Positions 47,110-60,058 of a stretch of DNA of 64,000 nucleotides are shown here, one piece after another; position 1 is the first letter of the stretch; every line of letters starts with the position of its first letter. A program made the position numbers and the translations under genes. Source of the DNA: Mallotus nudiflorus. Lineage: Eukaryota > Streptophyta > Magnoliopsida > Malpighiales > Euphorbiaceae. The stretch lies in contig CANTUR010000039.1 of assembly GCA_947683625.1 (NCBI GenBank), positions 5,394,001 through 5,458,000 of the forward strand, written 5' to 3'. The notes beneath the pieces are model-generated. The model was not told the origin of the DNA, made no database searches, and worked only from the letters and a program-made list of their open reading frames with translations.

Positions 47110-50100
47110 AATAGCTATTAATGGTCCTAGAGCTTAAAAGGATGCTTCTAATAAGTATCTTAATGACTATTAATATTGTTGCCTTATGCTTCGAAGCATG
47201 GAATCAAAACTTCAAAAGCAACTAATTAAGATGCATGCTTATACCATAATTGGCCAACTTAAGGAAATGTTCCAAGAGAAAGCTAGAATTAAAAGGTTTA
47301 GTACTATAAAGGCATTATTTTTTACAATTTAACTGCTGGCAACTTAGTGGCTCCTCATGTTCTTAAGATGAAAGGACATCTTAAAGATCTATAAAAGCTT
47401 GGTCTTAAGATTGAGTAAGAATTGGCCATTAATATTATTCTCCAGTCTTTGCTAGAAAATGATGCATTTGTTATGAACTATAACATGCATGTCATGAACA
47501 AAAATAATTCTAAATTGCACAGGATGCTTAAGATGGTTAAAAAGAACATTAAGACTACTAAGGATGTTTTGATGGTCAATAAGGGGAAAGGTATGAAAAG
47601 TATGGAAAAAGATAAAGGTAAAATTAAGGATTCTAAAGGCTTTCAGAAGCCTAAACCTACACCCTAAGCAAAACCACCAAAGGAGGGACCTATTTTTCTC
47701 TACAATGAGCTATGCCATTGGAAAAGAAATTGTAAGCTCTACTTAGATGATCTGAAGAAAATAAGGGTAGTACAGCTACCTCTTCAGGTATTCATGTTAT
47801 AGAAGTTAATTTATTTACTTCTGATTCTTAGGTATTAGGTACCGGTTATGGATCTCATATTTGTACTAAAGTGCAGGGTTTAAAATGGACTAGAATCTTA
47901 ACTAAAGGCAAAGTGGACCTATAAGTTAGAAATGGAGCAAGAGTTATTGCCTTAGTTATAGGAACTTATGAATTAACTTTGCCTAGTGGACTTATTTTGA
48001 GTTTGGAAAACTGTTATTATGTACCTGTTATAAGCAGGAATATGATTTTTTGTTTCTTGTTTAGACAAGAATGATTTTGAATTTATTATTAGGAATAATG
48101 AATGCTCCATTTATCATGATAATATTTTCTATGGATATGCTCCACGAATTCATGGTCTTTATGTTTTAAATGTTAAACACAATAATGAAAAGTCCATCTA
48201 TAATATTGATACAAAGAAGTTTAAATCTAATGATTTAAACACAATCTACATTTTGCCTTGTCATTTAGGCCATAAAAATGAGAAACACATTTTGAAACTC
48301 CACCAATATGGACTTTTGAATTCATTTGATTTTGAATCATTTCAAACTTAAGAATCTTGTTAGTTAGGAAAAATGACTAGCACACCCTTTAATGGACATA
48401 GTAAGAGGGCTAATGATGTATTGGGCCTTATACATTCTGATGTATGTGGTCCATTAAATTCTACTACTGGAGGAGGTTATCAGTACTTTATTACTTTTAC
48501 ATATGATTTAAGTATATATGGCTATGTCTATCGAATGAAACATAAATATGAATCTTTTGAAATGTTCAAAATTTTTAAAAATGAAGTACAAAATTAACTT
48601 AGTAACAATATTAAAGCACTAAGATCTAATAGAGGTAGTGAATATTTAAGCCAAGAATTTATTGATCATCTTAGAGATTATAGAGCAATTTCATAATTAA
48701 CTGCACTTGGAACACCATAATGGAATGGTATGTCTAAACAGAGAAATTGAACTTTATTAGATGTGGTTCGATCTATGATGAATGAGTTAGATCTTTCAAT
48801 CTCATTTTAGAAGTATGCTCTAGAAATTACTGCATTCCTATTGAATAGAGTTCCATCAAAGGCAGTTAAAAAGACACTATATAAGATACAGACTAGGAAA
48901 TCTCCTTATTTATCTTTTCTTAAGATTTGGGGATGTAAAGCTTATATGAAGTGTCAAATTTTAGATAAATTAGCACCCAAATTAGATAAGTGCCTTTTAT
49001 GGGATATCCTAAAGAAACTAAAGGATATTAATTTTATAATGCTTCTAAAAACAAAGTGTTTATTGCTATGAATAGTGTCTTTTTGGAAAGAGAATACATT
49101 TCCAAAGGAACTAGTGAGAGTAAGGTATAACTTGAAGAAATTCAAGAACCACAAAATAACATTGTACCATATATAGAACATCAACTAGATCAACAAGTAA
49201 CTATTTAATCTAAATAAGTATGATAAAGTCCTAGAAGGTCTGGTAGGACACATCATATCATTGAGAGATATAGATTTGTTTTAATAGATAATAATGATAT
49301 GATGATTATGGATCAAAGTGAGCCCATTACCTACCAAAAAGCCATGGATAGTCTAGACTCTAAGAAATGGTTAGATGCCATAAATAAAAAATGCAATCCA
49401 TGTATGATAATCAAGTATGGATCTTGATTGATCCACCTGATGGTTGAAAAAATATTGGGTGCAAATGGGTTTTCAAAAAGAAAGCTGACATGGATGGCAA
49501 TGTGCATACGTCTAAAGCAAGACTGGTTGCAAAGGGTTTCAAGCAAACACATGGTATAGACTATGATGAAACTTTTTCACTAGCTACTATGCTTAAATCC
49601 ATTTGAATTCTCCTTGCCATAGCTACATACTATGACTATGAGATATGGTAAATGGATGTCAAAACAACTTTTCTTAATGGAAACCTAATTGAGGATCTAT
49701 ACATGACACAATAAGAGGGTTTTGTTAATCCTATGAATTTTGGAAAGGTTTGCAATCTTTAAAGATCCATTTATGGGTTGAAGCTAGTTTCTCAGAGTTG
49801 GAATCTTCATTTTCATAAACAAGTCAAAGAGTTTGGATTCATCAAGAACGAAGATGAACCTTGTGTTTATAAGAAGGTTAATGGGAGTGTAATAGTTTTT
49901 CTAGTCCTATATGTTGATGACATATTACTCATTGGAAATTATATTCCTACTCTATAAAATGTTAAATCATGGTTAGGGAATTATTTCTCAATGAAAGACT
50001 TAGGTAAAGCCACCTATATTTTAGACATCAAGATCTATAGAGATAGATCTAAAAGGCCTATTGGCCTAATTTAGATAAATGACATTTACAATGTACTAAA

Positions 50101-50431
50101 TACGTTCAATATGCAAAACTCTAAGTTAGGATTCTTGCCAATGTCCCATGGCATTACTCTTAGCAAGACTTAATGTCTAATGACATAAGATGAGTGAGAT
50201 TGCATAAGTTAAATTCCATATGCTTTTGCCATTAGATTTATAATGTATGCCATGTTATGCTCTCGATAAGATGTCTCATATGCCTTGAGCTTAATGAGTA
50301 AATACTAGTTTGACCAAGATGAAATTCACTAGACAGTAGTTAAGAACATCCTTTAGTACTTGAGAAGAACTAAGGATGAATTTTTACTGTGTAGTGGGTT
50401 GAAAGATGAGCTAGTTATAAATGGTTACATA
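47110..50431 (+). pseudogene. Ty1/copia gag-pol relic (copia-B), first part
   Basis: Gag runs from about 47,110 to 47,670. The zinc knuckle is damaged: only the final HWKRNC of the motif remains near 47,725. The protease motif reads LGTGYGSH at about 47,835, with Gly in place of the catalytic Asp. Integrase keeps the first Asp (HSDVCGP, 48,439), but the second is Asn (RSNRGSEY, 48,628) and the Glu is Lys (48,736). Reverse transcriptase spans about 49,450-50,300 with YVDD at 49,910-49,921. Many stops at expected Gln/Arg codons. The reading breaks at 50,431, where a solo LTR enters; RNase H continues at 57,468. Not functional. Confidence 0.85.
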
Positions 50432-50938
50432 TGTTAGGTTTTGTGATGCAAAGCACATAAAAAAATTTAACCATGAAAAACCTAAATGTGGATCCATATA
50501 ATTTGAAGTAGATTGAATGAGAGGGTTTCTAAACAATCACCAAGATGATATTTTGGCAATATTATTGGAAGGAAGAGAGGGGGCTTTAAGCTTTTTGCAT
50601 TCCTTTGTCATATTGAGATGTCACCAAAAGGTCATGCCCTATATGATATCCACACAAACAAGGTGATCCAAAGCAAAGTAGGTCTGCTAGCACCTTTGTT
50701 GCCTCACAACACAAGTTCACTCTATGTATATTTCTTTTCATAAGAAATAGTAGATGAAGGAAGAGATTGTGGCTTAGCTAATCCTAGAATAAAAGATGTT
50801 TATATATACATCCTATATAGGGTTTCTCTTTCCAAAACAATTTTGGTAAGATTAGACTTCCTTTTTTACTTTGATTCTAATTTCAAATTAGAATCATTTC
50901 TTATTTACTTAGATAACTTTTACCTTAAATAAATTAAG

Positions 50939-50977
<39 letters not shown>

Positions 50978-51632
50978 CTTATTTATTTAATCTTACATAG
51001 AGATAATTATTGGGCTTATTAACTCTTATTTATTTAATCTTACATAGAGATAATTATTAGGCTTATTAACCTAAGACTGCTTTGGGCTTGTTCTAAGTGT
51101 GCAACCCTGTAGGTTCACACAACGTTGGTAGTGGACCTAAAATTCCCATTTTAGCTTATAAGTCATAATTGGTCTTTAGCAAGACATTACGACTACCCAA
51201 GTTATGTGAAGGCCAATAATCCAACATAATATAATACACAACATGTACTATACACCTTTTGTTACATGAAATCTTGATTAAACATAATGTATGAATCCTT
51301 ATATAGTTATCCTTATGTCATTCTTACATAGTTCAATCATATTGTTTTTTTTATCCTAAGTAGATTGATACTGATAACTCTTTATCATTTTAGCATGGCC
51401 ATGCATTTCTCTTTAATCCAACTCATCTAGGGGCCCAATAGATATCTTCTCAAAATAACTGAAAGACAAATTCCATCTTAGTCACTCACATTCCTCACAC
51501 AACTCATTCTATATCCAATCATAACTTTTTTTACCATTTAGTTAAAGTATGGTGTAGGGATATGTCAAAATATAGAACTTATCATGCAGGAAACCATGGT
51601 GATCTTAGGTTAGAGGACTCAAATAATACTAC

Positions 51633-54600
51633 TGTAAGCACCCAATTTTGGGATAATAAGTTATGGTTGTGACAAAGGACTCTATAGATGGCAAGGTTTA
51701 GTGCACGTCCAAGATTTTAGCAACTGTGCCACTATTTGAGCTCAGGACTCTAGAGAACACACTAACCACTGTCACAAAGACATGGTGTGGAGATGAGGAG
51801 TTGCCACCCAAGATAATAATTAGGACAAATTAAAAAGGTGGTACTCAATTCCCTAAAATAAAGCTAGCACCACAACCAGGAGATTCTGGATATGAAATAC
51901 CAACTTCTTTCAGTCTTGTGTTCATTTAGAATTACTTTATGAATTACTATATTATCCTCTATTTACATGAAATTTCATATAAGCCCTTATTCTAGCAATT
52001 AACTCCAAGGCAAACCAGTCATAAAAATACAAGTAAATAATGCATTCAATCAAATATATCCCTAAGTTAGTCTAATATACATGGATTTTAATTAAATGAG
52101 ATAAATGTAGATGTTGTAATGAGTGAGCCTAAAAACTAATTCCTTTTAATTTTAATTAAATAAATCTAAGTCTATATATTTTAATTCTAGAAATGGGCCT
52201 AGATCTACAAATTATGAAGGTGTTTAAATTAGTGGGCCTAGTTCTACATGTTTTAATTCTAAGATAATTTTAAATTTATAAATTATGAAAAAAGCTTAAA
52301 TTAAGTGGGCCAAGTCTAATTAATTAAATTAAATTAAGTGGGTCTATGTCTAATTAATTAGATGAGGCTAAGTTACATATAACCTAAAAATCTAATTAAT
52401 TATGGGCCTAAAATGCATTTTAATTAAATAAACCTAAAAAATCTAAATTTATTTAAATGGATTAGAATCTAATATGGGCTTAAAGCCCAAAACATATAAG
52501 AATAAATAAACAAGCCTAAAACACATAAAAATAAATAAACAATCCCAAAAACAAATAAAGTAAATAAGCCCAAAAATAAATAAAACACATTAAAACAATT
52601 AAATTAAAGATCAAACAACTAATTAAATTAATTCCTTCTAAAACCCTAATTTTCATTAACATGCAACCTAAGTTAATCTACTTCCTCCATTAATTTTAAT
52701 TAATTACCCAATTAAAACCCTAATTTTACTAACCAATTAAATAACATTAACATGCAATCACACATAATTTCACTATTCCCACTATTAGGGCTATTACAAT
52801 AATCTATTGAGAATAATAATATAAATAATTCATACATCCCAAAAAATAAATAAATAAAATAAAGCAATAAAATAAAATAATAATAATAAATCCTAGAAAT
52901 TATATCTCTACAAGGTGTTATCCATGGCATCCCATGGACCTTTTATGGATTTGATTCTTAAGTATAATGATCATGTGTTTTCCTCCATAATCACCATAAA
53001 AAAAATAAAAATTATGATTAGTGAATAAATAATAAAATAAATAAATAAAAAATAAATAAATAAAATAAATCAATGAAAAAAAAATAAATAAATAAAAAAG
53101 AAAACAACGAGAAAGTGATGCTTATGGATGTTTCTTAATGAAGTGTTCCTCAAATTTGTAAAATCATCATTCTTGATAGGACTTCGAATATTATTCTTCA
53201 AAAATTCTTCAAAGATCTTTTAATCAAGCAATTAAGCAAAAGAAATTTTATAGAGAATAAGATTTTTTCTCTTTCTTTTTCTCTTATTTTTTTCCTCTCT
53301 CTTTTCCTTTTTTTCATTCCTTTTTTCTTTTCCTTTCCTCCCCTCTGTTCTTCCTTTTTTCACAACAAAAGCCCTCTTTATATAGGGATACATCTTAAAA
53401 CCCTAGTTATAAATTCATTCCTAAATGACTTCTATTTCCTTAAAAACATTATCAAAATAATTTTAGGAGAATTTTAGACCAATTAGGACTCAATTTATCT
53501 AGAAAATTCAAGAATTTGCGTAAGGAGTGGAATTGTGTAATTCCAACTGGAATTGTGTAATTTCGATCATAATTACATAATTTTGATTGGAATTAGGGTA
53601 ATTCCGATCACTTTTTTTTTTAATTTTAAATACATAAAGGTCTTTGAAATAATTTACGTTTTATAATTAGGTCCCTAAAAATATTGCAATTTAATCCATG
53701 AAAACACTAAATTCTTTCTTTAAAAAAAAGCAATTAGATCCTTGAAGTTTCAAAGTTCAAATATTGAAGACCTATTCATGAAAATTTCATCATTGGAGTC
53801 TTCTATCGCATCCATAACTCATCATCTCAAAATTGGATGTCTACAGACTCCAATAATGAAAATGTTAAATAGGTATTCAATGCTTGAGTTTTGAAACTTT
53901 AGAGGTTTGAGTGCATTTTTCAAAGAAAGAATTTAATGTTTTCAAAAACTAAATTGTAATGCTTTTTAAGGACATAATTGAAAAGTTTAAATTCTTTCAA
54001 GGGTCTTTTTGTAATTAAAAGTTTAAAAATCAAAATTTTGTAATTTTGATCAGAATTACACAATTTCGATCGAAATTGTGTAATTCCAATTGGAATTACA
54101 CTAATTCCGATCGGAATTATGCAATTCCAATCGGGATTAGAGTTGTTCCGTCTAATTCTTAGATTTCCCATAAAATTAAAAAAATGCTTTTTTTAATCCT
54201 GATTGGTCGAAGGATTTTTTCTTAAAATTGTTTTGGTATTTATTTGGTTTTTAAAGAAAATTAAGTCCTTTTAGAAATGAAACTCTATAGACACGTGAAA
54301 TAGGATTTTTGTGTTGTTTTGCTATAAAAGGATGGGTTTGGCTCCTAAGGAAGGGGAGGAGGATTTTTCTTTTTGAGGACGATTTTTCTTTTCGAGGAGG
54401 ATTTTTGGTATCATCATTATATATATAGCTTTTCTTTTATTGATTGTTTTCTTTAAATGAGTATTCTCTACACAAAATTTGCTTTGTTTTTTTTATTAAT
54501 TGGAGGCTTTTGGAGGAGTCGCATAATAATATTTGAAGACCTATTAAGAATGGTGATTTTACAAAATCTGACAAGTACTCCATTAAAAACATTCATAAGC

Positions 54601-55990
54601 ACATGTCGTCCATATTCTTATTTTATTTTATTTTTCTTTTTGATTTTGTTGAGTTTCAATTTTATTCAAATTTCTTTATAATTTATTAACTAATAATAAT
54701 TTTTGTTTCTTTTTATGGTGATTATGGAGGAAAATATATGATGATCATGTTTGGAGGACTAAATTCATGAGAAGTCCATGGAATGCCATGGATAAGACAT
54801 TGTACAGATATAGTTTCTAGGGTTTTTATTATTTTTTATTTTATTTATATTTTTGGGTTTGTATTAATTATTTTCTTTTTATTCTCAATAGATATTGTAA
54901 TAACCCTAATAGTGGGAATAGTAAAATTATATGTGTGATTGTATGTTTATTTTGATGAATTGGTTAGTAAAACTAAGGTTTTAATTAGGTAAATTATTAA
55001 AATCAATGGATGAAGTAGATTAATTTAGGTTGCAAGTTAATGAAAATTAGGGTTTTTTATAATGAATAAATTAATTGATTTTTTTTTATTTTTTTTGGCT
55101 TACTTTTATTTTTATTTTTATGTGTTTTGGGCCTTAAGCCCATGTTAGGCTTTAACTCATTCATTGAAGTTTAGGTCTAAATAACTCTTTTTTAGCTCAC
55201 CCTTTAATTATCCCATTTCATTTAAATTAATTAGGTCAAGGTTTTAATTAAAATATATCTTTAGGTCCATAATTAATTAGATTTTTAGGGGAGAGATAAC
55301 TTAGGCCCATTTATTGAATTAGATATAGGCCCACTTAATTTCATTTAATTAATTAGACTTAGCCCATTTAATTTAAGCCTTTTTCATAATTTGTAAATTT
55401 AAGATCACCTTAGAATTAAAACATGTAGAATTAGGCCTATTAATTTAAATACTCCATAATTTGTAGATTTAGGCCCATTTTTTAGAATTAAAATAAATAG
55501 ACTTAGGTTCATTTAATTAAAATTAAAAGTAATTAGACCCCTTTAGGCTCACTTATTAAAAATGTATAGATTTAACTCATTTAATTAAAATCCATGTAGA
55601 TTAGACTAACTTAGGGATTGTATTGAATGCATTATTTACTTGTATTTTTCATGACTAGTTTGCCATGGAGTTAATTGCTAGAATAAGGGTTTATATGAAA
55701 TTGTATGTAAATAGAGGATAATATATTAATTCATAAAGTAATTCTAAAAGAACAGGAGACTAAAAGAAGTTGGTATTCCATATCCAGAATCTTCTGGTTT
55801 TAGTGTTAGCTTTCTTTTAGGGAATCAAGTACCACCTTTTTTATTTGTCCTAATTATTAACTTGGGTGGTGACTCCACATCTCCATGCTATGTCTTTGTG
55901 ATAGTGGTTAGTATGTTCTCTAGAGCCCTAAGCTCAAATAGTGTCACGGTTGCTAAAATCTTGGACGCACGCTAAACCCGGCCGTCTACA
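51633..55990 (+). repeat. Solo Tat LTR (LTR-A) inside the solo LTR-B
   Basis: Begins TGTAAGCACCC and ends CCGTCTACA, flanked by perfect actac duplications (51,628-51,632 and 55,991-55,995). It is interrupted after 50 bp by another LTR; without that its length is about 2.19 kb. A TATA-like tataaaa lies at about 54,324. U3 dyads of the aattccgatcggaatt type lie at 54,030-54,140. Confidence 0.95.
51683..53845 (-). repeat. Solo Tat LTR nested head-to-head in its relative
   Basis: 2,163 bp, plus-strand edges tatagatgg...atgtctaca (TG changed to TA on the left), flanked by perfect gactc duplications (51,678-51,682 and 53,846-53,850). It sits in opposite orientation inside the first 50 bp of the outer LTR, giving two ~2.1-kb inverted LTR copies back to back. 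A pyrimidine-rich run lies at 53,265-53,350. Confidence 0.95.
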
Positions 55991-56265
55991 ACTACAGTGA
56001 TGAGAATTACCTTAGCCATATGGTATTCTCATTATGGGTCAATCCAGTACATCATTTCCCTAAATATGTACTTATAAGTTTGACTTAATAACTCATATAC
56101 ATGATCAGTAAAACTTAATCATCAGTTACCTCATACTACTTTTTATTCATTATTGTCCCCACAACAATAATCAATTAGGGATATTTAGATTAGAATTAAA
56201 GCATCATATAGGAGTTTTACTATAAAGTCATGTACTTAATGATCTTAGTAGAATTAATTAATAAA

Positions 56266-57374
56266 TGTTATGTGTCATTTATACACATCATTTTAGGATC
56301 ATTTTTACTGGTTTTATAATTTTTTTTATAAGTTTATTTAATTGTTATTAATTTTACTTTCATTTAGCATAATATTATTTAATTTTCATTTTAAAGAATA
56401 CATTTGCATGCTTGTTTAATATTTAAGTGCATTATAGTATCTAATTAAATTATATATTATAGTTTTGTGAACTGTAGTGCATGATCATGTCTGGAAAGTT
56501 TGCGTACATAGGCTAGCACACAACTATGTGCTAATCAAGAATCCTGCACGCTAAGTCAATCACGTTCTCATGTTTGGAATACATAATGAGAATAATCAAG
56601 AATCCTAAATATTCTCCTAAATATTCTCCTTTGCTAATTCTATCACGTTCTCATGTTTGGAATACTTTTATTATGATTATTTCCATCATGTGTAATTAAT
56701 TTACTCAGGGTTTGGATTTGTTTAGCTAGACTACTACTTGTTTGGATTTTTATGTTTTAATTCAATAAGTTAATATTCAGTCAATTTTATAAATTATTTT
56801 TATATGCTCTTGTATTTGATTTTAGGCCTGATTAAAATGCAAGCTTTTAGGTAGATTAGTAGACAATAAAAGTTGCATGATCTATTAGCTTATAGACCTG
56901 TGAAACTTAGGACCCTCGATCACAAAAGTATATGAATCCTTCGGGGAGTATTAAGTTGCTAAGGAACTTAATGAGTCTTAATTAATTTACTTGACCATGA
57001 AAATAGATGATAATTAGTTTTGACATACTTGAATGATCTCGAAAGAGACTTTAAGTAATTTGAGTAATTTACCCTTGACTATATTAATAAGTTGAATTAA
57101 GATTAAATCCTATAATTCAAGTAAGTGTATAGTGAAGCAACTTTAGGCTCTATCTTTTGATTATTGAATTTTTATTTTAAATTGAGAATTTATCTTTGTT
57201 AGTTAATATAGTTTTCTATTTTAAGTAAATCTATTTTGTTAGCTTGTGGAGATAAAATTAATACTAGTACTTGGTATCAATCTCTTTATGGAAACGATAC
57301 TCGATACTCGAACTTTACTACTTGTTGTGAATCGTGCAATTGCGGAAATTTCCTAACTATCAAGGATAATATCA
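56266..57374 (+). repeat. Unassigned LTR-like insertion in LTR-B
   Basis: This 1.1-kb block interrupts LTR-B; edges TGTTATGTGTC...TATCA are LTR-like. Its right part (ctcgatactcgaactttact, about 57,300) recalls gypsy U5 sequence. No matching target duplication was found (ataaa vs agcta), so it may be truncated or may not be a solo LTR. Confidence 0.45.
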
Positions 57375-57467
57375 AGCTACTAATAATAAAAATGCCTCTT
57401 TATTAATATGAAAAAGTCAAACTATGGCCATTGCATAATTGGCCTAAGGCATAACACTAGCAATATA

Positions 57468-57845
57468 AATGCTAGCTTCCAATATGATAATGATGACTTT
57501 CTATGGTAGTCAGGTCATTTGTTTCATTTAAATGGAGGTGAAGTTTGTTGGAAAAGTTGAAAGCAAGACACCATTGTCGATTCTACAATAGAACTTGAGT
57601 ACATAGCTACCTCTTAGGCAGCCAAGGAAGCTGCTTGGATCATGAAGTTCATAATTGGATTGGGTGTTATTCCCAATATATTAGATTTAGTGAACTTATA
57701 TTATGATAATAATGGTGCCATAGCATAAGCTAAGGAACCCAGATCACATCAACAATCCAAACACATATTTAGGATTTATTATCTTATTAGAAAAATCATT
57801 GAGAGAGAAGACATGAAGATATATAGTGTACCAATTGACCCAATA
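57468..57845 (+). pseudogene. Copia-B RNase H relic, second part of pol
   Basis: Continues the reading frame broken at 50,431. Recognisable words are ASFQYDNDDFL, LNGGEVCWKS, STIELEYIAT, AAKEAAWIMKFI, YYDNNGAIA, KEPRSHQQSKHIF and EREDMKIYS. The DNNGAIA and KHI stretches are typical of copia RNase H. Three or more stops occur. The C-terminus, PPT and start of the 3' LTR are missing, because the sequence jumps into mid-LTR at about 57,842. Confidence 0.85.
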
Positions 57846-58517
57846 TGAGAATACTACGTGGATAATTTTCATAAGTGATTCTCATCACAGTAGTATTATT
57901 TTAGTCCTCTGACCTAAAATCACCATGGTTTCCTATATAATAAGTATTGTATTTTGACATGTCCCTACATCATCTTTAACCAAATGGTAAAATAGGTTAT
58001 GATTGGATATAGAATGAGTTATATGAGGAATGTGAGTAATTGAGATGGAATTTTTCCCTTAGTTATTTTGAGAAGATATCTATGGGCCCCACTATAACTT
58101 AGACTAAAGAGAAAATGCATTACCATGCTAGAATGTATTGATAAAGAATTATCAATATTTGATCAAGAGTTATCAGTATCATTCTACTTGGGATTAAGAA
58201 ATAATATGATTGAAGTATATAAGGATGACATTAACCATGCCTTATGCATAACTAAGATATCGCATGACAAAAGGACTATAATACATATTATGGATTAGGT
58301 TATGTCGGATTATCGATCTTTACATAACTTGGGTAGTCATAATTTCTTGCTAGAGGCCATTTATGACTTGTAGGCTAAAATGGGAATTTTATGCCCAATA
58401 CCACTGTTTTGTGAACCTATAGGGTTGCACACTTAGAACATGCCCAAATCATACTTGGGTTAATTAACCCAATAATAATCTCTCTAAAAGAATAAATAAA
58501 TGAATATATATATATAG
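57842..58517 (+). repeat. 3' LTR of copia-B, truncated at both ends
   Basis: Matches LTR-B from about its 350th base (cccaatatgagaat, as at 19,666) to the TA array at 58,504-58,516, then stops. Roughly 10% diverged from 44,330-44,890 by eye, more than the latter is from the palindrome spacer. Confidence 0.7.
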
Positions 58518-60058
58518 GCCAATCACATATTTTGACATTGTAAATAATCCCAAATGGCAATAAAAATATTCATTTAAATAAAATGTTTGTTTATTTGAAT
58601 ATTTATCCATTAGTATAATGTTAAATAAATCTATTATCAAAGAGTTGATAATATGAGCTACAGATTTATTAAGTACATATTCTATAAAAATGGTCGTAGT
58701 CGATTAATTAATATTTGGGTAATATTAATTAGACTATCGCCTCTGTCTATTATTCTTGATTAGTATGTGATACTAATATTTGTGATCATGAGGATATTCA
58801 CTTATAGTCAATGATCACAATCTAGGTCATAATGGTGCATATAGTCTTTTGGCCTAAGACAACACGATCATCCATATTTAAGCAGTTAGGGTTTGTTACC
58901 GCTTACATACTTGTGTTATTCACACATCGGTATATAGTGTGCAATGGCTTTAGTCGATTAAATGTAGGGATGAGTGTTTAATCAAGATGGGATCTATTGC
59001 TTGGAGTGAACCAGGAAGATCTTGTGCTATCTAAGTTTGTTCTTGATGAATAAGTTCATGGCCAAGACAAACATAACACAGTTTGAAAGAGTTTCAATGC
59101 TAGAAAGTGTTTCTAGTATTTGTTATGTTTTATCAAGAATAGAACTTAAGATTAGGTCATATGATAAAGCTATTAGAGTTTGACTAAACCTTAACTCTAA
59201 GCTATATTGAGATCTTCTAATGAAAGGATTTTAGTGCATGGTAATTATGACCAAAGGGTTCATGTAAATTAATACATGCATTCATTTCTAATTGGGTAGT
59301 TGTTTTATCAATGCTAGGGGTCACTCACAACTTATGAGAACTAAATGTGCATAATTAGGATTTTCACATTTAGACTTGAAAGAGTTTCAAATAATATCAA
59401 GTTTTGATATTATATTATCATTACCAATTAGACTTAAACTTAGTAAGTCACACCTAAAAGGGCTTTACCAAATCACCATCAATGTTAATCCAATTATTGA
59501 TTAAAGTATTTAATCAATTAATTAAGATTAATGGAATTGGATTTATGCTTTAAGCTATGATTCTAACAAATTACAAAATCTAATTCAAGGCTTTAATTAT
59601 TAATTAATATGAGATATATTAATTAAGGTATTAAATTAATAATGAATGTTGTTTTGAATTGGACTTGGATTAGTGGCCTAAGTTGTATGGGCCTAGGCCC
59701 AAAGAGTTTTGGAGTAAAGATTATTCCAAGATGTTGAGAAACCCCATAAACCTAATTTAAGCCCATTTGGTTTTACGGATTGGGCTTGGGCTAAGTATTG
59801 GCCCAATGACAAGGCCTAAGTCCATAAAAGAAAAAGATAAGGATAAGTTTGGCCTATTAGGCTTGGCTTATTAGGCACACATTATCTCTTATATGTATAA
59901 TGTTGACCTTGGCTAAATTAAAGGTTAAGGCTCATTGATTTGTGTAGAGAATGTCTGTAGACATAAACATGAGATGTCCAAATCTCTACATACTTATCTC
60001 TTATACAAGTTGTAAACCTATCATGATGAGTTGTATATATGTGATGCAAGCAATGATG
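58518..60058. other. Unassigned AT-rich sequence, no gene
   Basis: No open frame of note and no similarity to other parts of the window that I can see. It contains gggcctaggccc-like words (about 59,690) and ends with gatgcaagcaatgatg beside the next LTR. It may be part of another LTR, but no edges, primer site or PPT were found. Confidence 0.35.

Larger units (their letters stand above)
50432..57462 (-). repeat. Solo LTR-B inserted in reverse into copia-B pol
   Basis: Plus-strand edges tgttagg...actagca, with near-identical target duplications acata (50,427-50,431) and atata (57,463-57,467). Subtracting nested insertions (51,633-55,995 and about 56,266-57,374) leaves about 1.57 kb, which agrees with the LTR-B length deduced from 19,312 and 45,363. 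It separates the RT/RNase H hinge (ggttacata) from aatgctagcttcc at 57,468. A TA array lies at 50,941-50,975. Confidence 0.85.

Noticed and set aside
54457..54681. Hydrophobic 74-residue frame in LTR-A
   Set aside because: It lies in the R/U5 part of an LTR; other LTR copies do not keep the frame open.
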